From JASGCL01 sp965203915 (GTDB lineage: Bacteria > Pseudomonadota > Alphaproteobacteria > JASGCL01): a stretch of 64,000 nt of DNA. Below, piece after piece: positions 1 to 9,123 of this stretch. Location of the stretch: positions 1,116,001-1,180,000 of the forward strand of contig OZ241918.1 in the NCBI GenBank assembly GCA_965203915.1, given 5' to 3'. The first letter of the stretch is position 1. The number at the start of each line of letters is the position of its first letter. The notes beneath the pieces were generated by a model that searched no databases, had not been told where the DNA came from, and worked only from the letters and a program-made list of their open reading frames with translations. The translations under genes and the position numbers were made by a program.

Positions 1-136
1 CGAAGATATGAAAAAACGTGTGCCCAACGCCCGCACCGTGCCACAGATTTTTATTGGTGGCGTCGCCGTGGGTGGCTATGCCGACCTTATGAAACTTCAT
101 CAGGATGGCAAATTGCAAACCATGCTGGCCGATTAG
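1..136 (+). CDS. grxC: Glutaredoxin 3 (GrxC-type), C-terminal fragment
   Basis: The window opens inside a reading frame whose last 44 residues are the C-terminal half of a small glutaredoxin. Visible marks are the cis-proline segment TVPQIFI, the glycine pair GG that contacts glutathione, and the closing helix around DLMKLHQDGKL. The N-terminal part with the CxxC redox site lies before base 1, so activity cannot be confirmed here. The frame starts at base 2 and stops with TAG at 134-136. Glutaredoxins of this class use glutathione to reduce protein disulfides in the cytoplasm. The next gene is on the opposite strand and converges on it. Confidence 0.85.
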   Translation, partial: EDMKKRVPNARTVPQIFIGGVAVGGYADLMKLHQDGKLQTMLAD

Positions 137-211
137 TGTTGAATGATGAGGGCGCGCCTAACCACCCCATATTACGCTCGCCACAAAAACCCTTGCTAAA
201 CCGCAAGTATT

Positions 212-2668
212 TTACGACTTAAGTTTTTCATTTTTTATATCATAAGGACATTCGGCGATAATCTCGGCCGTTCTGTCCGCGCCCAACGATGGCACCACAA
301 ATTTCGCACCCATTTTATCATGTTGCGGCTTGATATAGGCAAAGGTCAATGCCGCCCCAACCCGCCGCCCGTAGGCACCGCCCGTGGTAACGCCAATACG
401 TTCCTGTCCCATGAAGACGGGTTCGTTACCAAGCATATCGTGGTCGGCATCTGATAATTTTAACATAACCAATTTATAACGCGCGGTGCCGTTTTTAACT
501 TTTAAAACGGCATCCTTGCCCACAAAATTTTTATTAAAATCAACGAAACGTTCCATCTTGGCTTCGATGGGTCCCAATTCATTGGTTAACTCCGAACCCA
601 AGCCGCGATAACCTTTTTCCAGCCTCAAGCTATTGATGGCGTAAAGACCAATGTCACGAACATTTTTACCCTGCGCTGATTGCCAGATAGCATCATAAAG
701 TTTTAACATATCGCTCGGCTTATGATAAATCTCCCACCCCAATTCACCAACATAATTGACGCGCAAGGCTATAGCCTTGACCCCCGCCAAGGTTATTTCT
801 TGCCCCGTTAACCAAGCAAATTCATCGCTGGTCAATTTGCTTTGGGTCAAGGGTTGCAAAATATTGCGTGCTTCGGGGCCCGCCACGACCAGCACGCTAT
901 AATCTTTGGTTACATCGTTCAGCGTAACGTTTTTCCCTTTTAAGCCGCGCGATAACACATCGGTATCACGCACCCTGTCAGACGCACCGCTCATCAACAT
1001 AAATTTCTTGTCAGATATTCTAAACATCGTGAATTCTGATGTATAAACCCCGCCAGGCGTCAGGGCGTGGGTTAAAATAATACCGCCATCTTTTTTGGGT
1101 AATTTGTTCGTGGTTAACTCGTCGAGCATCGCCGCCGCATCAGCCCCCTCCACCAAAAATTTGCTAAATGATGACATGTTGGCAATCCCCGCCCCCGTCA
1201 TCACCGCCTTGCATTCTTCATCAACCATGGGTTTCGCATTATTATGACGGAAACTATAATTTTCTTTTTCGCCTTGCGGGCTGAACCATTTAACGCGTTC
1301 CCAACCATGAATTTCGGCAAACACGCCGCCTTTTTTCTTTTCGGTCGCGGTCAGGGGTGTTTCGGTAATGGGGCGGCCCGCATCGTGATATTCGCCAGGG
1401 CAATGGCAATGATACATATGCTGATAATCGTCTATCGATTTGGCATCGGTATAATGCCCCAACGCCCAATCGCCAAAACGGCGTGGGTCAAATGGTCGCA
1501 TGTTAATTTCCGATTGGCCATGCACTATCCACTGCGCCAAATATTTGCCATTGCCCGCCCCTTGCGCCACGCCGATGGAAGCCCCCGTCGCCATCCAAAA
1601 ATTATCCAACCCCGCGGCAGGGCCCATCAACACATTGCCATCGGGCGTGTGGGTGATGGGACCAGAGATAACTTTTTTAATGCCAGAGGTCGCAAACAAG
1701 GGAAAACGCTCGCCCGCCCTCTCCAGCCAGGGTATCAACCTATCCATCTCTGGCTCGAACAGGGCATTTTCAAATTCGGCGGGGGGAATACCACCGTTAT
1801 CTTGGAAAGAAATTTTTGCTTCGCTTCTTTCGTATGGCCCCACCAAAATACCGTCGCGTTCTTGACGCAAATAAGCATGAGAATAAGGGTCGCGAATAAC
1901 CGGCAATTCTTTGCCCGATAGTTTATTAAAATCAACCACCTCTTTCACCGTTTCGGTAACGATATATTGGTGCATCATGTTTGACATGGGGGCGCGCTTG
2001 CCAACCATTTTCATAATTTGATCGCCATAACAACCCGCGGCATTGACCACATGTTCGCAAATAATATCACCCTTGTCGGTGATAACCTGCCATTCGCCCG
2101 ATGGCCGTTGTTTTATAGCCGTCACGGTGGTGCGGCGGCGAATATCGGCACCATATTTTTTGGCAACCTGGGCCATGGCGTTGGTAATGGATGCGGGGTC
2201 GACATGACCATCGTTCACGGTGTAGGCACCCAATTTTACATCATCCAACGTAATGAATGGATGAAGTTTTTTAATTTCGGCGGGACTGACAAGGTGCATT
2301 TCATAACCAACCAATTTGGCAATACCATTAACATAATGAAACCAATTAACTTCTTCATCGCTGCAGGCTAAGCGCACGCCACCGCAACCATGCCAGCCAA
2401 CGGGCGCGCCAATTTCTTTTTCTAAAGCAGGGTAAAGTTGGGTGCCGTAGTTATGCACCATGGCCATGGACAAATTACCAATGAAGTTAGGGCACTGCCC
2501 CGCGGCATGCCAGGTCGAGCCCGAGGTTAGCTCACCCTTTTCCACCAACACAACATCTTTCCAACCCTCAACCTTGGTCAAATGATACAGCAGTCCAACC
2601 CCCATGGCGCCACCGCCAATAATACAAACGCGGGCTTGGTTGTTGCCTTCTTTTGTTTTATCGCTCAT
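212..2668 (-). CDS. Dimethylglycine/sarcosine dehydrogenase-like FAD oxidoreductase with GcvT domain
   Basis: This 818-aa protein has the two-part plan of dimethylglycine and sarcosine dehydrogenases. An N-terminal FAD-binding DAO domain carries the dinucleotide motif GGGAMG (about residues 18-23). The segment GSTWHAAG places His54 where related enzymes attach FAD covalently. The C-terminal half (from about residue 440) is a folate-binding GcvT-like aminomethyltransferase domain with its own C-terminal barrel. Enzymes of this family oxidatively remove N-methyl groups from glycine derivatives and pass the one-carbon unit to tetrahydrofolate. The exact substrate (dimethylglycine, sarcosine or another methylated amine) cannot be settled from sequence. 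ATG at 2668 follows an AAGAGAAT-like ribosome site. It lies downstream of the adhesin gene on the same strand, with a hairpin between them, so it is probably transcribed separately. Confidence 0.85.
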   Translation of the reverse strand: MSDKTKEGNNQARVCIIGGGAMGVGLLYHLTKVEGWKDVVLVEKGELTSGSTWHAAGQCPNFIGNLSMAMVHNYGTQLYPALEKEIGAPVGWHGCGGVRLACSDEEVNWFHYVNGIAKLVGYEMHLVSPAEIKKLHPFITLDDVKLGAYTVNDGHVDPASITNAMAQVAKKYGADIRRRTTVTAIKQRPSGEWQVITDKGDIICEHVVNAAGCYGDQIMKMVGKRAPMSNMMHQYIVTETVKEVVDFNKLSGKELPVIRDPYSHAYLRQERDGILVGPYERSEAKISFQDNGGIPPAEFENALFEPEMDRLIPWLERAGERFPLFATSGIKKVISGPITHTPDGNVLMGPAAGLDNFWMATGASIGVAQGAGNGKYLAQWIVHGQSEINMRPFDPRRFGDWALGHYTDAKSIDDYQHMYHCHCPGEYHDAGRPITETPLTATEKKKGGVFAEIHGWERVKWFSPQGEKENYSFRHNNAKPMVDEECKAVMTGAGIANMSSFSKFLVEGADAAAMLDELTTNKLPKKDGGIILTHALTPGGVYTSEFTMFRISDKKFMLMSGASDRVRDTDVLSRGLKGKNVTLNDVTKDYSVLVVAGPEARNILQPLTQSKLTSDEFAWLTGQEITLAGVKAIALRVNYVGELGWEIYHKPSDMLKLYDAIWQSAQGKNVRDIGLYAINSLRLEKGYRGLGSELTNELGPIEAKMERFVDFNKNFVGKDAVLKVKNGTARYKLVMLKLSDADHDMLGNEPVFMGQERIGVTTGGAYGRRVGAALTFAYIKPQHDKMGAKFVVPSLGADRTAEIIAECPYDIKNEKLKS

Positions 2669-2718
2669 TGAATTCTCTTATCCCTTTTTTAACTTAATTG
2701 TAATTGAAACACCACCGA

Positions 2719-2750
2719 AATAAACATCATAAAAAATTATGATGTTTATT
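2719..2750 (-). terminator. Hairpin after the adhesin gene, probable terminator
   Basis: A perfect 14-bp stem (2719-2732 with 2737-2750) encloses a 4-base loop. Read on the minus strand it lies 37 bases after the stop of the giant adhesin and before the start of the oxidoreductase gene. The stem is AT-rich and its 3' arm is T-rich, so it would act as a moderate Rho-independent terminator. It is symmetrical and could act in either direction. Confidence 0.5.
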
Positions 2751-2786
2751 CTATGGCAGTTTTTACAAAAATGTCAAAAGTTTTTT

Positions 2787-5700
2787 TTAACTAAAAACAA
2801 AATGATCTTTCCCACCCAGCAGGGCAAGGAAATCATTAAAGCTAAGGTCGTGATAATGAATATTGGGATTATTGTTATCGACCACACCGCCAGCCATATA
2901 ATTGCTGTAGGTTGTTGTTAAGTCAATGTTTGTCCCCGTGCTCATATCTTGATTGCTTAAATAAATCAACGCGTCATAGGCTGTGTTGGCTGCCCCACTA
3001 ACCAAACCCAATTTGATAGCATATTGTTTGTTTAACACATTGTTGCTAGCATCAAGCAGGGTGCTTTCCACCAATTGCACCTTGCCATCACCATTATTAT
3101 TGGCCGCGCCACCCGCGTTAACCACGTAAGATTGCAACGCGCTAATATTATTGATGACGCTTTGGTTTCCCGCCGCATTCAAATAATGTAGGCCATTGAG
3201 GTGCAAAACATCTTGCCTATTGTCATAACCATAAATATTGCCGTTGACCGATTGATAATAGTGATTACCGCCAGATTCGCTTATTTTATAAACATCAGTG
3301 TATCTATCATCAATGATTGTTAGGCTGTTGGTCGGGGTGGTGTTCTGCCCTGTTATAATTTCATTATTATTGACAAGGTAAGGAAGAACTTTGGCCAAAG
3401 GAGAGCTAGCTGACGGCGGGGTATCAAGCAAATATATCTTGTCATAGCTATCAAGGTATATGTGAAAGGGTGTGTCGGCACCCACCATGTTGGTTAGGTC
3501 GGCGGTTGATACAAATATAATATCTTTTTGATTGTTATCAAAAAGATATGCTTTAATATTATGGAATCTATCGGCTCCCAGGCTTTGCAAATTGACAAGG
3601 TTGGTGGTTAGCAAACGCTGATTTGACGGCACATTGCCCGACAGATTGTCATAGCTGTCGCCAACGCCAAAACCACTGTTGCTAAATTTTACCCCATCTA
3701 TCCCCAAAGAATATAATTGCGAAGTGGCCGCGTCATTAATACCACCAATCGAGACAAAATCTTTTGATGTGATATTAAAAACATCAATCGCTATCGCGCT
3801 GCTTGCCCCGCCCGTGTCACTCACCCCTGCCCCAACATCGTGGGATTTATAAAGATAAAAGGGCACGGTGGCTGTTATGCTGGAATCCAATCCCCCGCCA
3901 GCCCCATCTTTCGATGTAACGCGCACCTCATAATATTGATTATAATATCTTCCATCATAGCTTCCATTGACGGTGTCAACGACAAAATTGGTTGCTAAAT
4001 CAAGGGTTCCATACATTTGTCCCGTTCTATTATCGATTAGAAAAAAATTGTTAAACCGCTGCTGCAGATACTGTCTACCGTACCCATCTTCATGTAGTCC
4101 AGTCCCAGCAAACAAGTCACCTAGACTATAACTGACAGATGAGCCATCCTGATCATTGGCAGAAAATATTTGGAACCCATTGAGCGTCCTATCTTTATCA
4201 ACAAAAGGATTAAGGTTGGTAATGATCAATGGGTGTTCGTTAACATTGCCTAGCGACAAAATAAATAAACTAGAAATGCTATCGCTGGCTGATCCCGTGT
4301 TATTCCAATTGCCAAGACCACTGCCGTAGGAATTGGCGTTCACCACCACCGAATAAAACTTCCCATAGGTTGGCGATTCATAATCCAACACCGAAATCAA
4401 CCTCACCACCCCACTGGCGCTATCAATAGTAAAATAAGCCGCATCATTGCCACTCAGCGAATAAGAAACCATCTGCTCATCGGCATCGCTGGCAACAAAA
4501 CTTGCCAAGACAACGCCGACCGCATTGTTTTCATTCAAAGAAATACCACCGAGAGCCTGTGTGAAATAGGGCGTGTTGTCATTGCCATTGATAATTTTGA
4601 AATTGAGGTTTTGCACCGCCGATATGCTTGCCGTCCCTGGCAACAATGCGCCGCCATAACCTGGAAAGGAATAGCCCCCATAGCTTGTAGCCATTACCTT
4701 GACACTGAAATTGAGGCTAATCCCATTATTAACGTAATATTCATAATCCAGCGTTGATTTAAAATATAACTCACCAGTGTTGGCGTTGATAGAAAAATAA
4801 TTGCTATTGCTGCCCGTCACCAAATCATAAGAAATCGATTGCCCATCGGCATCGCTGGCTGTCAAGGTTGTTACAACCTGGTTGATTCTATTAGTTTCGA
4901 CCGCGGATACAGCAAAAAATGGGGTGCCCGCAAAATAATAGGTTGCAGGGCTAATAAATTCCGGGTCATTATCGTCTAGATTAACCAATGATAAAATGAA
5001 ATTGGATGTTGTTCTTCCTCCGCCATCAATCTCCCTCGCCGTAATGACAATGCTGTAATAAGGGGCGTGCCCAGAATCATAATCAAGTGATTGTGCAATT
5101 TGCAAAACGCCTGTGTTGGCATTGATAGTAAAATAATTCCTATCAACACCCGAAATATCATAAGTAATGGCATTAGGATCGTCAGTAAAAATCCCCTGCC
5201 AGCCATCGGGGTCAAAGGCGGTGAAAGTGCTGACAATCAAACCTGCCGTATTATTTTCATTCAAGGATAGGCCTGTTAGCTGCCCCCCTTTCCATTGAGT
5301 AAAATCATCGAGGTTCAAAACGTTGAGGACAAAGTTGGTGGTTACATTTATTATACTATTTGTCCCACCATCAACCATGCCAACGCTACTGGATGCAGCC
5401 TGCACCGTTACCGTATAAGATGAACTATAAGACAAATCATGGAGTTGAGAAAATTCTTCGCTATCCATGCGGCTGACCAACAGCAAAAGACCATTGCTGT
5501 TGATAGAAAAATATTTGGCATTATTGCCTATCAGGCTATAATTGATGTTTTGAAAATCAGCATCGAAAGCGGAAAGTTGCACCAGGGGCATATTGGTAAC
5601 ATTATTTTCATATGTCGTGATCAAGCGCAATGCGGTATCGACAAAACGGGGGGCAAATTCGTCGGTGTTTTGCAGCGATAAAATAAATAAACTAGAAATG

Positions 5701-8540
5701 CTATTGTTGGCTGATCCTGTGTTATTCCAATTACCATAGCCGCTGCCGTAGGAATTAGCGTTCACCACCACCGAATAAAAAGGACTGGCGTGGTTAGACG
5801 CCTCATAATCCAACACCGAAACCAACCTCACCACCCCGCTGGTGCTATCAATAGTAAAATAAGTCGCATCATTGCCACTCAGCGAATAAGAAACCATCTG
5901 CCCATCGGCATCGCTGGCAACAAAACTTGCCAAGGCAACACCGACCACATTGTTTTCGGTCATGGCTACGCCCGCGCTCGCTTGATGAAATCCAACATCG
6001 CTGTCATTAATATTTCGATTCTGAATAATAACTTGCCTGCTGCCTAAGATTCCGCCGTTATTAGTAAGGACAACCGCGGTATAATTATGCCGCGCCTCGG
6101 TTTCATAATCCTTGGCTTGTGTAAAACGCAACGCATTACCAACAATCTGAAACTCTGCATTATCGACTGAGGCAGCATCAATACCGACCATGTTGGTAAA
6201 GGAACCAATAAAGGTTTCACCCTCGCTCACTTGCTTGGTAACATTATTAGCATTATTGTCATTATTTACCCTCACCGTTAACAATTGCGTAACCTCGGTC
6301 GCGGCTGCGCCCCCCATAACATTACCGCCATAACTATTTGCCTTCACCACCAATGAATAAACGGGACGCGCATCACCATCCAATGAATTCGCCAATTGAA
6401 TGGTGCCACTTTGGTTAATCACAAAATTCGTAGCATCAGGCCCAGCCAATGAATAAGATACCAATTGCCCGTCCAAATCCAGCGCGTCAAAATCGGCTAT
6501 AGAAAGCCCCGCGGTTCCATTATCAACCAAGCTTACGGTTTCAATTTTTTTACTAAAACCTATAGGATTATCGTCAATATTGACCAATGTCACGATATAG
6601 CTTTGCACCAACGATAAATTTTCGCCCAAATTGCTCTGGTTGAATTTTACCACCGCGGTATAGGTTGCGGCGTGCCCCCCACGGTTTTCATAATCGATAC
6701 TGCTCACAAATTGTAATTGCGTACCACTTATTTGGAAATAATTTTTATCGGGTGAACCATCAACCAATTCTAATGTTGTGACCGCGCCAGCATTATTAAA
6801 ACTGAAATCCACAACGGGCCTTTGCACCATGCTTTCCTCGGGGATAACAAAACTCGGGTTATGTTGATTAACAGAAACACCGGCGACCAGCGTCACCAAC
6901 TTACTGATACTAACGGGGATGCCACCTTTTCCCGAAAAAGCCGTGACCACAAAACTATATTCTTGATTTGTATCCAAGGCGACACCCGATTTTAAAGAAA
7001 CTTGACCAGTTTTTATATTGATGGCGAAGTTGGGGTTATTATTAACACTATACCAGACGGGATTATCGTACGCGACATTGGTTGCGCCAAAACGTAAGGC
7101 TGGGTTATTGGCAATATCGACATAGGACAAGGAAAGAGTTTGGCTATCGCTCTGTTGTCCATCCGACCAATTAAGCACATCTTCGTTAGGGCTAGAGTTG
7201 ATGCTCAATATCAACAATTGACTAGCATAGGCAGTGCCCCTCGAGGTTAATTCGGTTGATTGGGATGCCGCATAAACCACCACCGAATAAAGTAAATGAT
7301 GCGGCACATCGGTAAAGGCTGTATTTTCCCATGACGGAGAGATTTTTTGTTTGATATTATTGACTAAGCCACCACTGTCATTGTTAACGACCAACAAACG
7401 TTTGTTGGTCAGATCCTTGACGCTAATATTACCAAGTTGCGAATAATCATCAACCACTATTTTATCGATTGCTTCAAATGGCGTGTTATCCACTTGCCCT
7501 GCCACCCCCAATGCCCTCATATCTATCGGGCGTTTAAAAGAAACCTGTCCCGTTGTTTTATCAATAGACAAATAATTTTCTGGGTCAACAATAGAATAAA
7601 CTACATCGGCCGCATCGTTGGCACTGGCGGTATAAATAACGCCGCGTTGTTGGTTTTCATTATATTGTTTGTTAATAACCGCCTCACCATCCAAACCGAT
7701 GGTATTGCGCAGGTCTATATCTATCTGCTGTTGTCCCGTAACGCCACTGTTGGTGTAGGCAACAACTTTGACCTTATAATGCGAACCATGACCAGGATTC
7801 TCATAATCGGCGGTACTCAATAGCAAAAGTTGATTTTGCCCGTCAATAGAAAAATAGCTAGCATCATTACCAACCAAACTATAGCTGGTAATTTTTTGTC
7901 CGCTTTGCGATATGGCGGATAATTGCTGGACGACTTGCTTTTTATCCTCATTAAGCAAATAATAATTACCAATATTACGCCACACCACCATGTCGGTCAC
8001 GGCGTCATTGCCAAGGTAAAAAGATAAATTCTGGACCGATACATTGCCCACAGCATTATAAACCTGTAGAGGCACCGCCCAACTGCTATTTAATTTGTTA
8101 ATGGAAATATCTTTGGCCAGGGTTACAACATGACCCGATCTATCCAAATTAAAGATATTATTATTTGTTAATTGATAGCGCAATGGCTCGTTATTATCAT
8201 CGGTCGCGGGCAGGGTAAAAACCGCCTCCCCCGCTTGGTCAAGCAAATTAAGGACGCGCAATTGCACCGATTGCGTTGCCGTTGCAGTGCCGTCGCTGGC
8301 AATGATTGAAAAACGCAAAGCATGATCGGGGATGTTTCTATCTTCGTAGTCCAAACCCTGTGCATTCTTCACGTTAATCCTGCCGGTGATGGGCGAGATT
8401 TGAAAAAACGACGCCTCGGCACCTTCTAGCCAATAAGATATGCCACTAGGCGCCTCAGTTAGAGTCGGCGTATAAAAAAAACTGGCCTCATTTTCGAGCA
8501 CTGACAGTAGCACTTCTGAATGAGAAAAAGCTCCAACCAT
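2787..8540 (-). CDS. Giant cadherin-like repeat adhesin, probable type I secretion substrate
   Basis: A 1917-aa protein built mainly of cadherin-like beta-sandwich repeats of about 100 residues. Each carries variants of DADGQxVSYSLxG, then YFxI, then a turn such as SGVVRLxSxLDYE. The DAD/DxD and LDYE motifs match the calcium-binding positions of cadherin-type domains. Repeats fill about residues 15-1510. The last ~400 residues are different, Asn/Gly-rich, and end in an aspartate/phenylalanine-rich tail (FNDFLALLGG, then DHFVFS). There is no N-terminal signal peptide. That tail, together with the missing signal peptide, fits the uncleaved C-terminal signal of type I secreted adhesins, but no exporter genes are nearby. 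ATG at 8540 is preceded by GGAAGGG about 9 bases upstream. Likely role: calcium-stabilised surface adhesion or biofilm formation (inference from architecture). Two repeats are nearly identical in DNA (listed separately). Confidence 0.8.
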   Translation of the reverse strand: MVGAFSHSEVLLSVLENEASFFYTPTLTEAPSGISYWLEGAEASFFQISPITGRINVKNAQGLDYEDRNIPDHALRFSIIASDGTATATQSVQLRVLNLLDQAGEAVFTLPATDDNNEPLRYQLTNNNIFNLDRSGHVVTLAKDISINKLNSSWAVPLQVYNAVGNVSVQNLSFYLGNDAVTDMVVWRNIGNYYLLNEDKKQVVQQLSAISQSGQKITSYSLVGNDASYFSIDGQNQLLLLSTADYENPGHGSHYKVKVVAYTNSGVTGQQQIDIDLRNTIGLDGEAVINKQYNENQQRGVIYTASANDAADVVYSIVDPENYLSIDKTTGQVSFKRPIDMRALGVAGQVDNTPFEAIDKIVVDDYSQLGNISVKDLTNKRLLVVNNDSGGLVNNIKQKISPSWENTAFTDVPHHLLYSVVVYAASQSTELTSRGTAYASQLLILSINSSPNEDVLNWSDGQQSDSQTLSLSYVDIANNPALRFGATNVAYDNPVWYSVNNNPNFAINIKTGQVSLKSGVALDTNQEYSFVVTAFSGKGGIPVSISKLVTLVAGVSVNQHNPSFVIPEESMVQRPVVDFSFNNAGAVTTLELVDGSPDKNYFQISGTQLQFVSSIDYENRGGHAATYTAVVKFNQSNLGENLSLVQSYIVTLVNIDDNPIGFSKKIETVSLVDNGTAGLSIADFDALDLDGQLVSYSLAGPDATNFVINQSGTIQLANSLDGDARPVYSLVVKANSYGGNVMGGAAATEVTQLLTVRVNNDNNANNVTKQVSEGETFIGSFTNMVGIDAASVDNAEFQIVGNALRFTQAKDYETEARHNYTAVVLTNNGGILGSRQVIIQNRNINDSDVGFHQASAGVAMTENNVVGVALASFVASDADGQMVSYSLSGNDATYFTIDSTSGVVRLVSVLDYEASNHASPFYSVVVNANSYGSGYGNWNNTGSANNSISSLFILSLQNTDEFAPRFVDTALRLITTYENNVTNMPLVQLSAFDADFQNINYSLIGNNAKYFSINSNGLLLLVSRMDSEEFSQLHDLSYSSSYTVTVQAASSSVGMVDGGTNSIINVTTNFVLNVLNLDDFTQWKGGQLTGLSLNENNTAGLIVSTFTAFDPDGWQGIFTDDPNAITYDISGVDRNYFTINANTGVLQIAQSLDYDSGHAPYYSIVITAREIDGGGRTTSNFILSLVNLDDNDPEFISPATYYFAGTPFFAVSAVETNRINQVVTTLTASDADGQSISYDLVTGSNSNYFSINANTGELYFKSTLDYEYYVNNGISLNFSVKVMATSYGGYSFPGYGGALLPGTASISAVQNLNFKIINGNDNTPYFTQALGGISLNENNAVGVVLASFVASDADEQMVSYSLSGNDAAYFTIDSASGVVRLISVLDYESPTYGKFYSVVVNANSYGSGLGNWNNTGSASDSISSLFILSLGNVNEHPLIITNLNPFVDKDRTLNGFQIFSANDQDGSSVSYSLGDLFAGTGLHEDGYGRQYLQQRFNNFFLIDNRTGQMYGTLDLATNFVVDTVNGSYDGRYYNQYYEVRVTSKDGAGGGLDSSITATVPFYLYKSHDVGAGVSDTGGASSAIAIDVFNITSKDFVSIGGINDAATSQLYSLGIDGVKFSNSGFGVGDSYDNLSGNVPSNQRLLTTNLVNLQSLGADRFHNIKAYLFDNNQKDIIFVSTADLTNMVGADTPFHIYLDSYDKIYLLDTPPSASSPLAKVLPYLVNNNEIITGQNTTPTNSLTIIDDRYTDVYKISESGGNHYYQSVNGNIYGYDNRQDVLHLNGLHYLNAAGNQSVINNISALQSYVVNAGGAANNNGDGKVQLVESTLLDASNNVLNKQYAIKLGLVSGAANTAYDALIYLSNQDMSTGTNIDLTTTYSNYMAGGVVDNNNPNIHYHDLSFNDFLALLGGKDHFVFS
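4252..4532 (-). repeat. Near-identical adhesin module, copy 1
   Basis: About 281 bp inside the adhesin gene encode residues near 1337-1430, a full cadherin-like module. The DNA matches 5674-5957 almost base for base apart from scattered substitutions and a short unequal linker near 4366-4380. Other modules of the protein are far more diverged, so this pair is a recent duplication or is kept alike by gene conversion. Confidence 0.8.
5674..5957 (-). repeat. Near-identical adhesin module, copy 2
   Basis: Partner of the module at 4252-4532, encoding about residues 862-956 of the adhesin. Several modules lie between the two copies, so recombination between them would delete or duplicate about 1.4 kb in frame. 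Confidence 0.8.
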
Positions 8541-8946
8541 TTCCCTTGTCCCTTCCTATAAAAATAGTTCACTATTATTATAAAACTATTGAAAGATAAA
8601 TTATTAAACTATCGTAGTCGTATATAATAACTAATTAATAATTAATATATAATTAAAAGTCAAGACCAAAATATATAAATTATTGCTTTTTATAGATTTA
8701 AATACATGGCGTAGAAAATTATTCTACACCATTCAAAAAATTGTAATACAAAAAAAATAATTAATAATCAATGATTTGAATATAATAATAATAATATGCG
8801 TCTTATCAATCCCAAAATATAGGTAATAATTTAAAAATAAGTAAAATATTTTACTATCTACTTAAAGTAGACTAATCTATTCCGCTTAAATAGAATTATA
8901 TTATATTTATTATTATAAATTGAAAAAACGAATCGGCGGGAATAAA
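8541..8946. other. AT-rich gene-free region upstream of the adhesin
   Basis: About 400 bases between the adhesin start and tRNA-Phe contain no credible gene. The sequence is strongly AT-rich with many TATAAT-like words, so the adhesin promoter probably lies here but I cannot place it with confidence. The part nearest the tRNA holds three short palindromes, listed separately. Confidence 0.6.
8841..8894. promoter_or_regulatory. Cluster of three short palindromes
   Basis: Within 54 bases lie GTAAAATATTTTAC (8841-8854, perfect), TCTACTTAAAGTAGA (8857-8871, 7-bp arms around one base) and TCTATT/AATAGA arms (8876-8881 with 8889-8894). They could be operator sites for a regulator of the adhesin or weak hairpins. 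AT-rich DNA produces such palindromes by chance, so the call is tentative. Confidence 0.25.
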
Positions 8947-9022
<76 letters not shown>

Positions 9023-9123
9023 ACAATATCTTGACCATGAGCATCTGCTCACAAACATCACGCTTCACCCTATGCCCAATTTTTTCGCGCTTTTCAAGGT
9101 TTATATGGTTTGGCCACCATTTT

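Noticed and set aside
1244..1921. 225-codon plus-strand frame opposite the dehydrogenase-like gene
   Set aside because: It is antisense to a well-supported 818-aa flavoenzyme, starts within it and shows no domain.
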